The notes beneath the pieces were generated by a model. It made no database searches. It saw nothing but the letters and a program-made list of their open reading frames with translations, and had not been told where the DNA came from. Below are positions 1 to 8,801 of a stretch of DNA of 64,000 bases, piece by piece. The DNA is from JBJYIN01 sp046237015 (GTDB taxonomy: Bacteria; Pseudomonadota; Gammaproteobacteria; Enterobacterales; Enterobacteriaceae). Positions within the stretch are counted from its first letter, which is position 1, and the number at the start of each line of letters is the position of its first letter. The translations under genes and the position numbers were made by a program. The stretch is taken from assembly GCF_046237015.1 (NCBI RefSeq), contig NZ_JBJYIN010000012.1, positions 62,001-126,000 on the forward strand, written 5' to 3'.

Positions 1-153
1 ATAGCTGATCATGCCAGTTTCGTCATCCACCTTGGGTTTACCTTCTGCGATAATCGAGCGCCCATCATTGGTATGCATGACGTAGTTACTTGAACAGGCA
101 GTCAGAGAAAAAGCCATGATAATGGCGGCAAAAATAGAGATTTTATTCTTCAT
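1..153 (-). CDS. ygdI: YgdI/YgdR-family small lipoprotein, C-terminus cut by window edge
   Basis: The reverse strand reads an N-terminus with a short hydrophobic signal peptide ending in a lipobox (LTAC at residues 17-20), followed by SSNYVMHTNDGRSI. This is the start of the DUF903 (YgdI/YgdR) family of small outer-membrane lipoproteins, whose function is not known. About 51 residues are visible; family members are about 70-75, so only the last third is missing. It is divergent from csdA, the arrangement found in E. coli. A paralogue, ygdR, lies at 38741-38959 and shares the Cys-Ser-Ser/Asn-x-Tyr-Val-Met-x-T core and the later DxxTGM-SY segment. Family assignment is firm; the choice of ygdI rests on the csdA neighbour. 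Confidence 0.85.
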   Translation of the reverse strand, partial: MKNKISIFAAIIMAFSLTACSSNYVMHTNDGRSIIAEGKPKVDDETGMISY

Positions 154-338
154 AGTTAACTCCAGGTGAATTAAAATGTCTTTTGATTGACCTTATACAT
201 CAGGAAATCCTGAAACTTAACAGTTTAAAGCGTAGCAAGGTTCCTGTTTTTTTCCATTAAAGTGGCATTAGGCATCGTCCTAAACTTGTTTCCCCCGACA
301 AAATGAGACAGGATCTGACACCTCAAAAGAGGATGATC

Positions 339-1547
339 ATGACACCGTTTAACGCCACATCGTTTCGCCAACAATTCCCCGCACTGAAACATGCCACGGC
401 CTATTTGGACAGTGCAGCCACGGCCTTAAAACCTCAGTGCGTCATTGATGCCGTACAACAGTTTTATCGTACGGGAAATGGCACGGTTCATCGCAGCCAG
501 CATCAGGCAGCACAAGCTCTGACACAACAATTTGAACATGCTCGGGAACAGGTTGCCGCCCTGCTGAATACCGACGATCCCCGTGCGATTGTCTGGACAA
601 AAGGCGCGACGGAAGCGATAAATCTGGTAGCCCAAAGCTATGCCCGTCCTCGTCTGCAACCGGGCGACGAAATTATTGTCAGCGAAACAGAACATCACGC
701 GAATTTAATCCCCTGGCTGATGGTGGCAAAACAAACTGGCGCTCGCGTGATAAAACTCCCGATAGGCACAGATTGGCTACCTGATATTGAACAGCTTGCC
801 AGTCTGTTAACGGCCAAAACCCGCGTGTTAGCGCTGAGCCACATGTCAAACGTGACGGGGGGACGACCTAATTTGGCAAAGGCGATCCAACTGGCTCATC
901 AATACGGTGCCATCGTCGTCGTAGACGGAGCACAGGGAATGGTGCACTGTCCTCCTGACGTTCGCGCTTTGGATATCGATTTTTACGCGTTCTCAGGACA
1001 TAAATTGTATGCGCCAACGGGGTTAGGCGTGCTATACGGCAAAATTGCCCTGCTGGAGCAAATGGAGCCTTGGCACGGCGGCGGCAAGATGATGACTCAA
1101 GTCTCTTTTGACGGTTTCACACCGCAGTCCATTCCTCATCGTTTTGAAGCAGGCACGCCGCATATCGCCGGTGTACTAGGCCTCTCGGCGGCAATTGACT
1201 GGTTATCCCGATTGGATTGGCAAGGCGCTGAACGGCATAGCCAGAATCTGGCGGCTCAGGCAGAAATGCAGTTTGCTCAACAGTTCCCTGGTTTTCGTAG
1301 CTTTCGCTGCACTGACGCCAGCATTCTGTCATTTGAGTTTGTAGGCGTTCATCACAGCGATTTGGTCACACTGCTAGCGGAGAGTGGTATTGCGCTACGA
1401 GCAGGCCATCACTGCGCCCAGCCATTGATGGAAGCATTAGGCGTCAGTGGAACGTTGCGCGCCTCTTTTGCGCCTTATAACAACGAGCAGGATGTCACGT
1501 CGCTCATCACAGCAACCAGACTCGCTCTTGAACTTCTTGCGGATTAA
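339..1547 (+). CDS. csdA: cysteine desulfurase CsdA
   Basis: CsdA is a PLP-dependent class V aminotransferase-fold enzyme that removes sulfur from L-cysteine (also cysteine sulfinate and selenocysteine) and passes the persulfide to CsdE. The PLP lysine is K222 in the motif SGHKLY, and the persulfide cysteine is C359 in RAGHHCAQP, close to E. coli C358. The ATG at 339 is chosen because AGAGGA sits six bases upstream and the protein then aligns with E. coli CsdA from its first residue. An upstream ATG at 303 would add 12 residues with no family support. The stop is 12 bases before csdE, so the two are co-transcribed. Length is 402 residues, normal for the family. Confidence 0.96.
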   Translation: MTPFNATSFRQQFPALKHATAYLDSAATALKPQCVIDAVQQFYRTGNGTVHRSQHQAAQALTQQFEHAREQVAALLNTDDPRAIVWTKGATEAINLVAQSYARPRLQPGDEIIVSETEHHANLIPWLMVAKQTGARVIKLPIGTDWLPDIEQLASLLTAKTRVLALSHMSNVTGGRPNLAKAIQLAHQYGAIVVVDGAQGMVHCPPDVRALDIDFYAFSGHKLYAPTGLGVLYGKIALLEQMEPWHGGGKMMTQVSFDGFTPQSIPHRFEAGTPHIAGVLGLSAAIDWLSRLDWQGAERHSQNLAAQAEMQFAQQFPGFRSFRCTDASILSFEFVGVHHSDLVTLLAESGIALRAGHHCAQPLMEALGVSGTLRASFAPYNNEQDVTSLITATRLALELLAD

Positions 1548-1559
1548 CGGATACACATC

Positions 1560-2030
1560 ATGACGGTTACGCCTACCACGATTCATCCTTTTGGCCACCA
1601 AATCCAAATAACGGATCTACAAGCACGTTTCGATACCTGCCGCTCATGGGAAGAACGTTATCGGCAATTGATTTTACTGGCAAAAGCGTTACCAGCTTTG
1701 CCGGAGGCGTTAAAAAACGACACACTGTCATTATCAGGCTGTGAAAATCAGGTGTGGTTAGGCTATCAATGTCAGGAAGATGGTTCGCTGCATTTTTATG
1801 GCGACAGCGATGGACGCATTGTTCGGGGTCTGCTGGCAATCTTGCTTACAGCGGTAGAAGGGAAAACGGCTGAAATATTATTACAGGAAGATCCACTAGC
1901 CCTCTTTGATACGCTGGGGCTGCGCGCTCAGCTAAGTGCTTCACGCGCCAGCGGACTGGCCGCACTGGCTACCAGAATCCAGACAATTGCTGAACATGTT
2001 GCAGCTTCAGCAAAACCATCGTTTCAGTAA
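1560..2030 (+). CDS. csdE: sulfur acceptor protein CsdE
   Basis: CsdE is a SufE-family sulfur acceptor that takes persulfide from CsdA and stimulates its desulfurase activity; E. coli CsdE also contacts TcdA (CsdL). The acceptor cysteine is C61 in LSGCENQVWLGY, the same position as in E. coli. The segment RIVRGLLAILLTAVEGKTA is the family's conserved helix region. Length is 156 residues, about ten longer than E. coli at the C-terminus, where the coding sequence runs into a 17-bp tandem duplication containing the stop codon. It lies 12 bases after csdA and converges on tcdA, keeping the csdA-csdE-tcdA functional group together. Confidence 0.95.
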   Translation: MTVTPTTIHPFGHQIQITDLQARFDTCRSWEERYRQLILLAKALPALPEALKNDTLSLSGCENQVWLGYQCQEDGSLHFYGDSDGRIVRGLLAILLTAVEGKTAEILLQEDPLALFDTLGLRAQLSASRASGLAALATRIQTIAEHVAASAKPSFQ

Positions 2031-2045
2031 AACCATCGCTTCGGT
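2012..2045. repeat. 17-bp imperfect tandem duplication across the csdE stop codon
   Basis: AAAACCATCGTTTCAGT at 2012-2028 is followed directly by AAAACCATCGCTTCGGT at 2029-2045, with 15 of 17 bases identical. The csdE TAA stop (2028-2030) falls at the junction. It looks like a small slippage duplication that altered the end of csdE; no function is implied. Confidence 0.7.
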
Positions 2046-2052
2046 AAAACGT

Positions 2053-2883
2053 TTACCTCGACATATTCGCGGCTTCGCGTTGCATTTTGCCCATCATCTT
2101 TTTCAGCACATGGGACACCGCCACAAAACCAAAGGTTGCCGTTACCATTGTCGCGGCACCAAAACCCGAAGCACAATCCATACGCATGGTCCCTTCGGCC
2201 ATGTTACGGGAAGCACATACCGAACCATCTGGCTGCGGATAAACCAAAGGCTCACTGGAAAACACGCAATCAATCCCTAGTTTTCCCTTGCTGTTTTTCA
2301 CCACGTTAAAATCACGTTTCAACCGCTCACGCAACTTAGCTGCCAACGGATCCTGAATGGTTTTCGCCAAATCGACAACCTCAATCCGCGTCGGGTCAAT
2401 CTGTCCCCCCGCGCCTCCCGTTGTGACAACCGGAATTTTATGGCGGCGGCAATACGATAACAGTGCGGCCTTCGGACGTACGCTATCAATGGCATCAATA
2501 ACATAGCTAAAACGACGATCGAGTAATTCAGCGACATTTTCAGCGCTGATAAAATCGTCGATGCAGGTGACGTTGCATTCCGGATTAATCGCCAGAATGC
2601 GCTCTGCCATCACGTCTGTTTTTGCCTGTCCGGTATGTTGGCGCAGCGCATGAATCTGTCGGTTGGTATTACTGACACACACATCATCCATATCGATCAG
2701 GGTAATCGCGCCAATACCGGTGCGAGCCAGCGCCTCTGCCGCCCATGACCCTACTCCGCCAATACCAATCACGCACACGTGGACCTGAGAAAACAGCGTC
2801 AGCGCTTGCTGACCATATAACCGGGCAGTGCCGCCGAAACGCTGTAAATAGGCTTCAGATAATTGCGACCCCATTGCATCCAA
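2053..2883 (-). CDS. tcdA: tRNA threonylcarbamoyladenosine dehydratase TcdA (CsdL)
   Basis: TcdA is an E1/MoeB/ThiF-fold ATP-dependent enzyme that cyclises the t6A modification at tRNA position 37 to ct6A. The nucleotide-binding glycine loop GIGGVGSWAAEALARTG is at residues 40-56, followed by ITLIDMDDVCVSNTNRQ, both nearly identical to E. coli. The TTGGAGGQIDPT and DCVFSSE segments of the family are also present. Length is 276 residues, about 8 more than E. coli, with the extra residues at the N-terminus; the ATG at 2874 (fourth residue) is an alternative start. It is convergent with csdE, 22 bases away, and belongs functionally with the CsdA-CsdE sulfur relay. Confidence 0.95.
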   Translation of the reverse strand: MDAMGSQLSEAYLQRFGGTARLYGQQALTLFSQVHVCVIGIGGVGSWAAEALARTGIGAITLIDMDDVCVSNTNRQIHALRQHTGQAKTDVMAERILAINPECNVTCIDDFISAENVAELLDRRFSYVIDAIDSVRPKAALLSYCRRHKIPVVTTGGAGGQIDPTRIEVVDLAKTIQDPLAAKLRERLKRDFNVVKNSKGKLGIDCVFSSEPLVYPQPDGSVCASRNMAEGTMRMDCASGFGAATMVTATFGFVAVSHVLKKMMGKMQREAANMSR

Positions 2884-2960
2884 CCTTTAGCTTAAGAAAA
2901 ACAAAACGCCTCAGGATAGCGCTAAACCCGCACTACATCCACCCAACAACGCATGCCATT

Positions 2961-2984
2961 TATACCCGTAATACTTCAAGTTGC
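2961..2984. repeat. half copy of a palindromic intergenic repeat
   Basis: The 24 bases from TATACCCG to AAGTTGC match the left arm of the complete inverted-repeat element at 41791-41854 at 19 of 24 positions. No right arm is seen nearby, so this is a decayed or half element in the tcdA-porin spacer. Confidence 0.5.
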
Positions 2985-3083
2985 CTATGAATTGACTTGG
3001 CCCATCCCTAGGCCTCATTTATCGTTTTATTTAAATTTAAACCATTTAAAGTCTGTTTTTAACACTGACATTATTTTCATAAG

Positions 3084-3797
3084 TCAGAAACTATACTGAA
3101 CACCAACGCGGTAACGCGTTTGGCGATTATCAGTAGATTTAGACTCTGGCGTATTTCCCAATGCAACATAAGGTCGCCAGTTTTTATCCCATTTATAAGA
3201 GACTTTAAAATCATGAACAATACTGTAGTTCTCATTATCCGCTAATTTCACGCCTGCCGAATTGGCTTTTTGATAATCCAGTTCATAATCAGCCTGAAAA
3301 TCTTTCAGGAAGCTATAGCTGACAACCGTTGTCAGATTATAACCATTCTCTGACGTTGGATCCGTTTTACCAATATTATTACTATTACGTTTATAGTAAG
3401 GGCGATAACGTAAACTGACTGAGAGATCATTAGTAATATTGGCCTTACCGCGTAAATATGGGCGATAGTTATTGGAATTTGATGTTGAATCCAGAGAGAA
3501 CCCAGGCTCTAATGAAAAAGTATCATTTATTTTATATAAATAGCTGGCGATAACTTCTGTACCATTACTCACACTTTCATTAAATGGTTTATTTGGCGTA
3601 GTGTCATTGCCATGCTGTCCCCATTTGGCCTCAAGAGATAACCCAAAGCCATTGGCGAAACGATTCGAAATAAGCAGACGATCTTTATGATCGGCTTTAG
3701 CCGTATCTTTAAATTCATGCCGATAGTCAATCGTTACTGCCAGGGCATTAATGCTTATTAAAGAAGCCAAGGCCGCAGTCAATATTTTTACTTTCAT
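3084..3797 (-). CDS. KdgM-family oligogalacturonate-specific porin
   Basis: KdgM-family proteins are small monomeric outer-membrane beta-barrels that let pectin-derived oligogalacturonides enter soft-rot bacteria. The protein has a cleavable signal peptide (about residues 1-21, ending INALA) and a mature start VTIDYRHEF typical of KdgM/KdgN. It shows alternating-residue beta-strands throughout and a C-terminal aromatic (VGVQYSF), the outer-membrane insertion signal. The third of three consecutive ATG codons is chosen because it lies seven bases from GGGGA. The mature size of about 216 residues fits the 12-strand family. It stands alone between tcdA and mltA, which are closer together in E. 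coli, so it is an insertion into a conserved block. No convincing KdgR operator was seen upstream. Paralogues exist in these bacteria, so no specific symbol is given. Confidence 0.85.
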   Translation of the reverse strand: MKVKILTAALASLISINALAVTIDYRHEFKDTAKADHKDRLLISNRFANGFGLSLEAKWGQHGNDTTPNKPFNESVSNGTEVIASYLYKINDTFSLEPGFSLDSTSNSNNYRPYLRGKANITNDLSVSLRYRPYYKRNSNNIGKTDPTSENGYNLTTVVSYSFLKDFQADYELDYQKANSAGVKLADNENYSIVHDFKVSYKWDKNWRPYVALGNTPESKSTDNRQTRYRVGVQYSF

Positions 3798-4109
3798 CAT
3801 CATTCCCCGTCATCATTATTTTATGATAAAAAAATAGCAACGAACAAATTAAGCGCTGCAAAAAATTAACTTAACCTCTTGTCTATACCCAAAACCAGAC
3901 AATAAGACTCAAGAAATATATTGTCACACCTTAATATAAGTTCGAATGAAATATTACCGGGTAGTGATTTTTTTCAAAGAAAATTAAATCGATTTACTTA
4001 GCGAGAAAAAGCAAAAGATTAAAGAATAATCAGCAAGGTTCGTAATTCAAGTTCCCATCAGAAGTGGTTAGACTCGTTAACCACGTCTGATGGATTAAAC
4101 AATACAGGG
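3798..4109. other. porin upstream spacer with a stem-loop after mltA
   Basis: This AT-rich spacer must hold the porin promoter. At 4055-4093 there is a strong inverted repeat (CCATCAGAxGTGGTTA with its complement around a six-base loop) directly after the mltA stop. Read on the minus strand it is not followed by a T-run, so it is a 3'-end stem-loop or weak terminator for mltA rather than a classical intrinsic terminator. No KdgR or CRP site could be defined with confidence. Confidence 0.5.
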
Positions 4110-5243
4110 TTAATTTTGGGCATTGCTGGCGAAAAATGAACCAGCATTATTATCATTTGCACTCAGTTTATCTTTTAATACCCATACGCGACCATAGTGA
4201 TTATAAAAACCGGCAGCATGTCCAGCCTCATGACCTATCCCCTGATAGATATCAAAATGCTGTCCTTTAATGGCCCCGCCAACATCCAGCGCAATCATTA
4301 AACGCATTTCATACCGGCCTGTAAATTTGCCTTCATTATCCAACAATGGCACTTCAGCCAGTAAAGCGGTTCCTGCCGGAATTAGCGAGCGGTCAGAAGC
4401 GACAGACGCTTTCGCCACTAGCGGTACAGCACTGGCTCCCTTGACCGGGGCTGCCATCATCGGTTTAAAGAACACAAAAGAGGGATTTTGCTCCAGTAAT
4501 TCGCGAACTTCATATTCACTATGCTGTTCTGTCCACTTGCGGATGGCCTGCATCGACATATCTTCACGGGCAACTTCGCCACGATCGATCAGCACTTTGC
4601 CAATACTGCGATAAGCATGACCATTTTTCCCCGCATAACCAAAGAACGTGAGTGGTCGCCCATCGCCGAAATCAATATAGGCACTTCCCTGCACTTCCAT
4701 CATAAAGTTATCCACCAACGAATTACTCCATGCCAGAACCAAACGCTCATCCAATGCGCCAGAATAAATAGCCGCACGATCCGGCAGTCGCCGATTTTTC
4801 TTACCGCGTGACGGCATAGCATAAAGTGGATACCGGAACTCGCCCTGACGGGTATAACGGGCTTGCACCACCGGCGTATAGTAACCAGTGAACTGAACGT
4901 TACCGAAATTGTCGACGCCTTCCATCTGCCAGGCACCCAAGCCAAACTTGCTCAATTGGCGCGTATCCGCACCGGCCATCATCCAGTTTTCAATAGCCTG
5001 AAAAATATGCGTATTACGGGTATAAAGGCCAGGGGAAGCCGACCTGATTTCTGAAACTTGCGTGATAAAATCGCGCGCATTGACTGGTTTTCCCTTGGCA
5101 TTAGGCTCATTCACTAATTCCAAAGGCTGGTTGAGGTGTCCATCTTTATATTGCTGCCCTCGGTCGGTCGGTTTGGACTCACAGCCAGCTAAAACTGCTA
5201 TCACCAGACCGATCAGCACATATTTACCCCAACATCCTTTCAT
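4110..5243 (-). CDS. mltA: membrane-bound lytic murein transglycosylase A
   Basis: MltA is an outer-membrane lipoprotein that cleaves the MurNAc-GlcNAc bond of peptidoglycan to give 1,6-anhydro products. The signal peptide ends in the lipobox VLAGC followed by ESKPTDRGQQYKDG, nearly the E. coli sequence. The 3D domain near the C-terminus keeps ALDVGGAIKGQHFDIYQG, which contains the catalytic Asp (D308 in E. coli). The start at 5243 (MKGCWGKYVLIG) aligns with E. coli MKGRWVKYLLMG. An upstream in-frame ATG at 5267 would add eight residues. Length is 377 residues. It lies upstream of the initiator tRNA pair on the opposite strand, as in E. coli. Confidence 0.95.
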   Translation of the reverse strand: MKGCWGKYVLIGLVIAVLAGCESKPTDRGQQYKDGHLNQPLELVNEPNAKGKPVNARDFITQVSEIRSASPGLYTRNTHIFQAIENWMMAGADTRQLSKFGLGAWQMEGVDNFGNVQFTGYYTPVVQARYTRQGEFRYPLYAMPSRGKKNRRLPDRAAIYSGALDERLVLAWSNSLVDNFMMEVQGSAYIDFGDGRPLTFFGYAGKNGHAYRSIGKVLIDRGEVAREDMSMQAIRKWTEQHSEYEVRELLEQNPSFVFFKPMMAAPVKGASAVPLVAKASVASDRSLIPAGTALLAEVPLLDNEGKFTGRYEMRLMIALDVGGAIKGQHFDIYQGIGHEAGHAAGFYNHYGRVWVLKDKLSANDNNAGSFFASNAQN

Positions 5244-5416
5244 CTTCGTTGCGCTCACTTTTGACATCAAATAAATCCACTATCGAACGATAACAAACAC
5301 CTATAGAGAAAGAAACGCAACACCTCGTATAAATCGGCATTGTGTTTAAAAAACAGGCCATTTGCTGTTAAGTTCAGCATCCACACCAACATTACCGTAC
5401 TTTTTGCAGAAATAGG

Positions 5417-5444
5417 TTGCATAGACGCTCATGGGGAGTATAGT
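5417..5444 (+). promoter_or_regulatory. promoter of the metZ-metW initiator tRNA operon
   Basis: TTGCAT (5417-5422) and TATAGT (5439-5444) are separated by 16 bases, followed by a GC-rich GCGC discriminator typical of stringently controlled stable-RNA promoters. Transcription should start near 5451, just before the first tRNA. Confidence 0.65.
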
Positions 5445-5457
5445 GCGCATCCACGGA

Positions 5458-5534
<77 letters not shown>

Positions 5535-5580
5535 ATTACTGATGTGTGTTAGCCATCAGAAGACAAGATATCAAGACGGA

Positions 5581-5657
<77 letters not shown>

Positions 5658-5674
5658 ATTGATTATCGATAATT

Positions 5675-5699
5675 AAGCACCTTGAAGGGTGCTTTTTTT
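5675..5699 (+). terminator. intrinsic terminator of the metZW operon
   Basis: AAGCACC-TTGAA-GGGTGCTT forms a 7-8 bp stem and is followed by a run of T residues to 5699. Confidence 0.9.
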
Positions 5700-5781
5700 A
5701 TGGCTTTTATTTGCTCTCAACCCTCAGCCATCATCCGGATTACCGCTCTGGCTGCGCATCGCGGCTTTCTTAACACACGAT

Positions 5782-7023
5782 TTATCGTTTTGATGGACTG
5801 GCAAAGTAGGCCTTGATGCCTGCTAAAATGGATTCGGCAATCTGCTGTTGAAAATGGCTGGTTCGTAACTTTCGTTCTTCTTCAAGATTGCTGATAAATG
5901 CCGTCTCCACCAGTACGGAAGGGATATCCGGCGCTTTCAATACCGCAAAACCCGCCTGATCGACACTGTTTTTATGCAAGCGGTTTACTTTGCCTAATCT
6001 GGTCAGAATTTCCTGACCAAATTTCAAACTATCGCTAATGGTAACCGTCTGCACCAGATCAAACATGGTATGGTCAAGATAGCGATCGCCACTCATACTC
6101 ACACCACCAATCAAATCCGACTCGTTCTGCGTTTGTGCCAAAAAGTTAGCCGCTGTGCTGGTTGCCCCTTTTTTCGATAAGGCAAATACCGACGATCCTC
6201 TGGCGGAACGATTGGTGAACGCATCCGCATGAATAGAGATAAACAGATCGGCTCGCTGCTTACGGGCTTTCGCCACACGTACACGTAATGGGATAAACAC
6301 ATCCTCATTACGAGTCATATAGGATTTCATATTGGATTCACGATCGATCAGCGTGCGTAATCGCCGGGCAATCTGCAAAACAATGTCTTTTTCACGCGTC
6401 TTGTTTTTACCAATCGCACCGGGATCCTCTCCACCGTGGCCAGGATCCAGCATAATAATCAACGGACGATCTCGACCGGCCTTCCCTGCTTTAGGCGCCT
6501 CTGCTGGCAATGTCCGCTCCAGATCGCCCTTATTGTAATCTTCCAACAACGCCAGCAATGGGTCTTCTTCGTTATCGTACTTACCTGCGTCAGGATAAAG
6601 ATCCATCACCAGACGATGCTTGAATTCAGCCACCGGATCCAAAGTAAACAATTTGGCACTGGCGTTCTGCTTCAGTTCCAATACCAACCGCACGGTATTT
6701 TTATCAAATTGGCCGATACGAGCTTCTTTAATCAATGGATCGTTTTGCTGAAACTGAGCAGAAATATTCTTCAATACGCTGTTTAGATGGATACCTTCAA
6801 TATCCACCACAATACGATTTGGGTCACTGAGGGCAAACTGCTTGTATTTCAATACACGGTTAGATTCCAGCGTAACGCGGGTATAGGAAGAGGAAGGCCA
6901 GACGCGCACCGCGATGACCTGCACCGTTGCCGCCAGCCCTACGCCACTCACACTTAACAGCCAAGTTGCTGCTGCGCTTTGCAATAAGCGCCGCCGAGTC
7001 AGGTTGTGATTCGAATGAGACAT
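5782..7023 (-). CDS. amiC: N-acetylmuramoyl-L-alanine amidase AmiC (Tat-exported)
   Basis: AmiC cleaves the amide bond between MurNAc and the stem peptide during daughter-cell separation, at the septum and under NlpD control. The N-terminus has a twin-arginine signal (TRRRLLQ, residues 9-15) followed by a hydrophobic stretch ending VGLAA, so export is by the Tat system. An AMIN domain (about residues 35-130) localises it to the septum. The Amidase_3 zinc domain starts near residue 185 with LDPGHGGEDPG; zinc ligand H196 is in it, and the later SIHAD and ETAFISN motifs supply the remaining ligand and the catalytic Glu. Length is 413 residues, close to E. coli (417). It is divergent from argA. 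Confidence 0.96.
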   Translation of the reverse strand: MSHSNHNLTRRRLLQSAAATWLLSVSGVGLAATVQVIAVRVWPSSSYTRVTLESNRVLKYKQFALSDPNRIVVDIEGIHLNSVLKNISAQFQQNDPLIKEARIGQFDKNTVRLVLELKQNASAKLFTLDPVAEFKHRLVMDLYPDAGKYDNEEDPLLALLEDYNKGDLERTLPAEAPKAGKAGRDRPLIIMLDPGHGGEDPGAIGKNKTREKDIVLQIARRLRTLIDRESNMKSYMTRNEDVFIPLRVRVAKARKQRADLFISIHADAFTNRSARGSSVFALSKKGATSTAANFLAQTQNESDLIGGVSMSGDRYLDHTMFDLVQTVTISDSLKFGQEILTRLGKVNRLHKNSVDQAGFAVLKAPDIPSVLVETAFISNLEEERKLRTSHFQQQIAESILAGIKAYFASPSKR

Positions 7024-7435
7024 GCAACTCCGGTCTGATTACTGTGTCATTGCCAAAAGCAAAATAAGAAAATTATCAAAAACTTTAACGAATCTCCCCT
7101 GTGCTGTCATGCAAAAATCATGTTTATGTTTTATATCTTTATTTCTAGCGAACAGAAGAAAACAACTTCCTTTCCTCTTTTCCCATTATCACCGGAGTGA
7201 AATGCGCGGTACGACCGTCAGCGGCCGGATGACCAACGTGTGAATGATAGAGCGATTCGACTAACTTGAGAAATGCGCCTATTTACACCTAAACACCATT
7301 GCTGACATGAGCTGAAAGCAGGGTGAATGCTGAATTTGTCACTAAAATTTCGGCGTAGCTACTTACCCCTTGCCTTTTGCCTCATAAAGAATAAAAATAC
7401 AAAAATTACGAATAAAAATGCAAAGAGGGCTCACA
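7024..7435. promoter_or_regulatory. amiC-argA divergent spacer with tandem ARG boxes
   Basis: The 412-base spacer holds two ArgR-binding ARG boxes just before argA: AGAATAAAAATACA (7388-7401) and CGAATAAAAATGCA (7409-7422). Each differs from the palindromic consensus TGAAT-N4-ATTCA at two positions. Their start-to-start distance of 21 bp is the classic spacing of paired ARG boxes. A weak TTGCCT/TAAAAA promoter (7370-7397) overlaps box 1, which fits arginine repression of argA. The rest of the spacer shows no gene. Confidence 0.75.
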
Positions 7436-8767
7436 GTGAAGGAACGTAGTACAGAACTGGTTCAAGGCTTTCGTCATTCAGTTCCTTATATTAATGCCCA
7501 TCGTGGCAAAACGTTTGTCATCATGTTGGGCGGAGAAGCCATCGAACATGAAAACTTCGCTAACATTGTCAATGATATCGGGCTACTACATAGTCTGGGG
7601 ATCAAACTGGTTGTGGTGTACGGTGCCCGCCCGCAGATCGATGCGAATCTGACAACTCATCACTACGAGCCCCATTACCATAAAAACACCCGTATCACGG
7701 ATAACGTTACGCTGGAACTGGTTAAACAGGCCGCAGGTATGTTGCAGCTAGACATCACCGCACGGTTATCAATGAGCCTGAATAATACGCCGCTACAAGG
7801 GGCACATATCAACGTGGTGAGCGGCAACTTTGTTATCGCCCAACCACTTGGCGTCGACGATGGTGTGGACTACTGCCACAGTGGCCGCATTCGCCGAATC
7901 GATGAAGAAGCGCTGCACCGCCAGTTAAACAGTGGAGCGATTGTCCTGTTAGGCCCCGTTGCCGTTTCCGTCACGGGTGAAAGTTTCAACCTGACCTCGG
8001 AAGAAGTTGCGACACAACTGGCCATCAAACTGAAAGCAGAAAAGATGATTGGTTTTTGTTCCTCACAAGGTGTGATCAACGAGGAAGGCAACATTATTTC
8101 TGAGCTTTTTCCCGATGATGCCCAACGGCGTGTGGAAACACTGGAAGCCAGTGGTGACTATCACTCCGGCACCGTGCGTTTTTTACGCGGGGCGGTGAAA
8201 GCCTGCCGCAGCGGAGTACGGCGCAGCCATCTGATTAGCTATCAGGATGATGGAGCCTTACTACAAGAACTGTTTTCTCGTGATGGTATCGGGACACAAA
8301 TCGTCATGGAAAGCGCCGAGCAGGTACGGCGAGCGACGATTAACGATATCGGCGGCATTCTGGAACTGATTCGCCCGTTGGAACAGCAAGGAATATTGGT
8401 CAGACGTTCCCGCGAACAGTTGGAAATAGAAATCGACAAGTTTACCGTCGTTGTGCGCGACAACCTGACCATCGCCTGTGCAGCTCTTTATCCTTTCCCG
8501 GAAGAAAGCATTGGTGAAATGGCCTGCGTTGCCGTTCACCCGGACTATCGCAGTTCTTCACGCGGCGACATGCTGCTGCAAAGAATCGCGGCACAGGCTC
8601 GCCAGCAAGGGTTACATAAGCTATTTGTTCTGACGACCCACAGCATCCATTGGTTCCAGGAGCGCGGGTTCTTACTGGCTGAAGTAGAAATGCTGCCGAA
8701 GAAAAAGCAGGCGCTATACAACTATCAGCGTCGCTCAAAAATTTTGGTGCTGGACTTAGTCAAATAG
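7436..8767 (+). CDS. argA: amino-acid N-acetyltransferase ArgA
   Basis: ArgA acetylates L-glutamate with acetyl-CoA, the first and arginine-inhibited step of arginine synthesis. The N-terminal amino-acid-kinase fold (about residues 10-290, with FVIMLGGEAIEHENF and VVVYGARPQID) is regulatory. The C-terminal GNAT domain (about 295-443) is catalytic, with the acetyl-CoA loop around VHPDYRSSSRGDMLL. The GTG at 7436 is chosen: AGAGGG lies seven bases upstream and the product is then exactly 443 residues like E. coli ArgA. The ATG at 7418 lies inside an ARG box and has no ribosome-binding site. In E. coli recD is the next gene; here an accessory sugar-acid island intervenes. Confidence 0.96.
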   Translation: MKERSTELVQGFRHSVPYINAHRGKTFVIMLGGEAIEHENFANIVNDIGLLHSLGIKLVVVYGARPQIDANLTTHHYEPHYHKNTRITDNVTLELVKQAAGMLQLDITARLSMSLNNTPLQGAHINVVSGNFVIAQPLGVDDGVDYCHSGRIRRIDEEALHRQLNSGAIVLLGPVAVSVTGESFNLTSEEVATQLAIKLKAEKMIGFCSSQGVINEEGNIISELFPDDAQRRVETLEASGDYHSGTVRFLRGAVKACRSGVRRSHLISYQDDGALLQELFSRDGIGTQIVMESAEQVRRATINDIGGILELIRPLEQQGILVRRSREQLEIEIDKFTVVVRDNLTIACAALYPFPEESIGEMACVAVHPDYRSSSRGDMLLQRIAAQARQQGLHKLFVLTTHSIHWFQERGFLLAEVEMLPKKKQALYNYQRRSKILVLDLVK

Positions 8768-8801
8768 TCGAGAGGTGTGGCGCTAGCGTATTAATAAGCA
8801 T

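Noticed and set aside
303..338. An upstream start for csdA
   Set aside because: The 12 extra residues have no family counterpart, and the ribosome-binding site AGAGGA fits the ATG at 339.
3898..4000. A KdgR operator in front of the porin
   Set aside because: AATGAAAT and nearby TTTC sequences were considered, but no arrangement matched the two half-sites with proper spacing.
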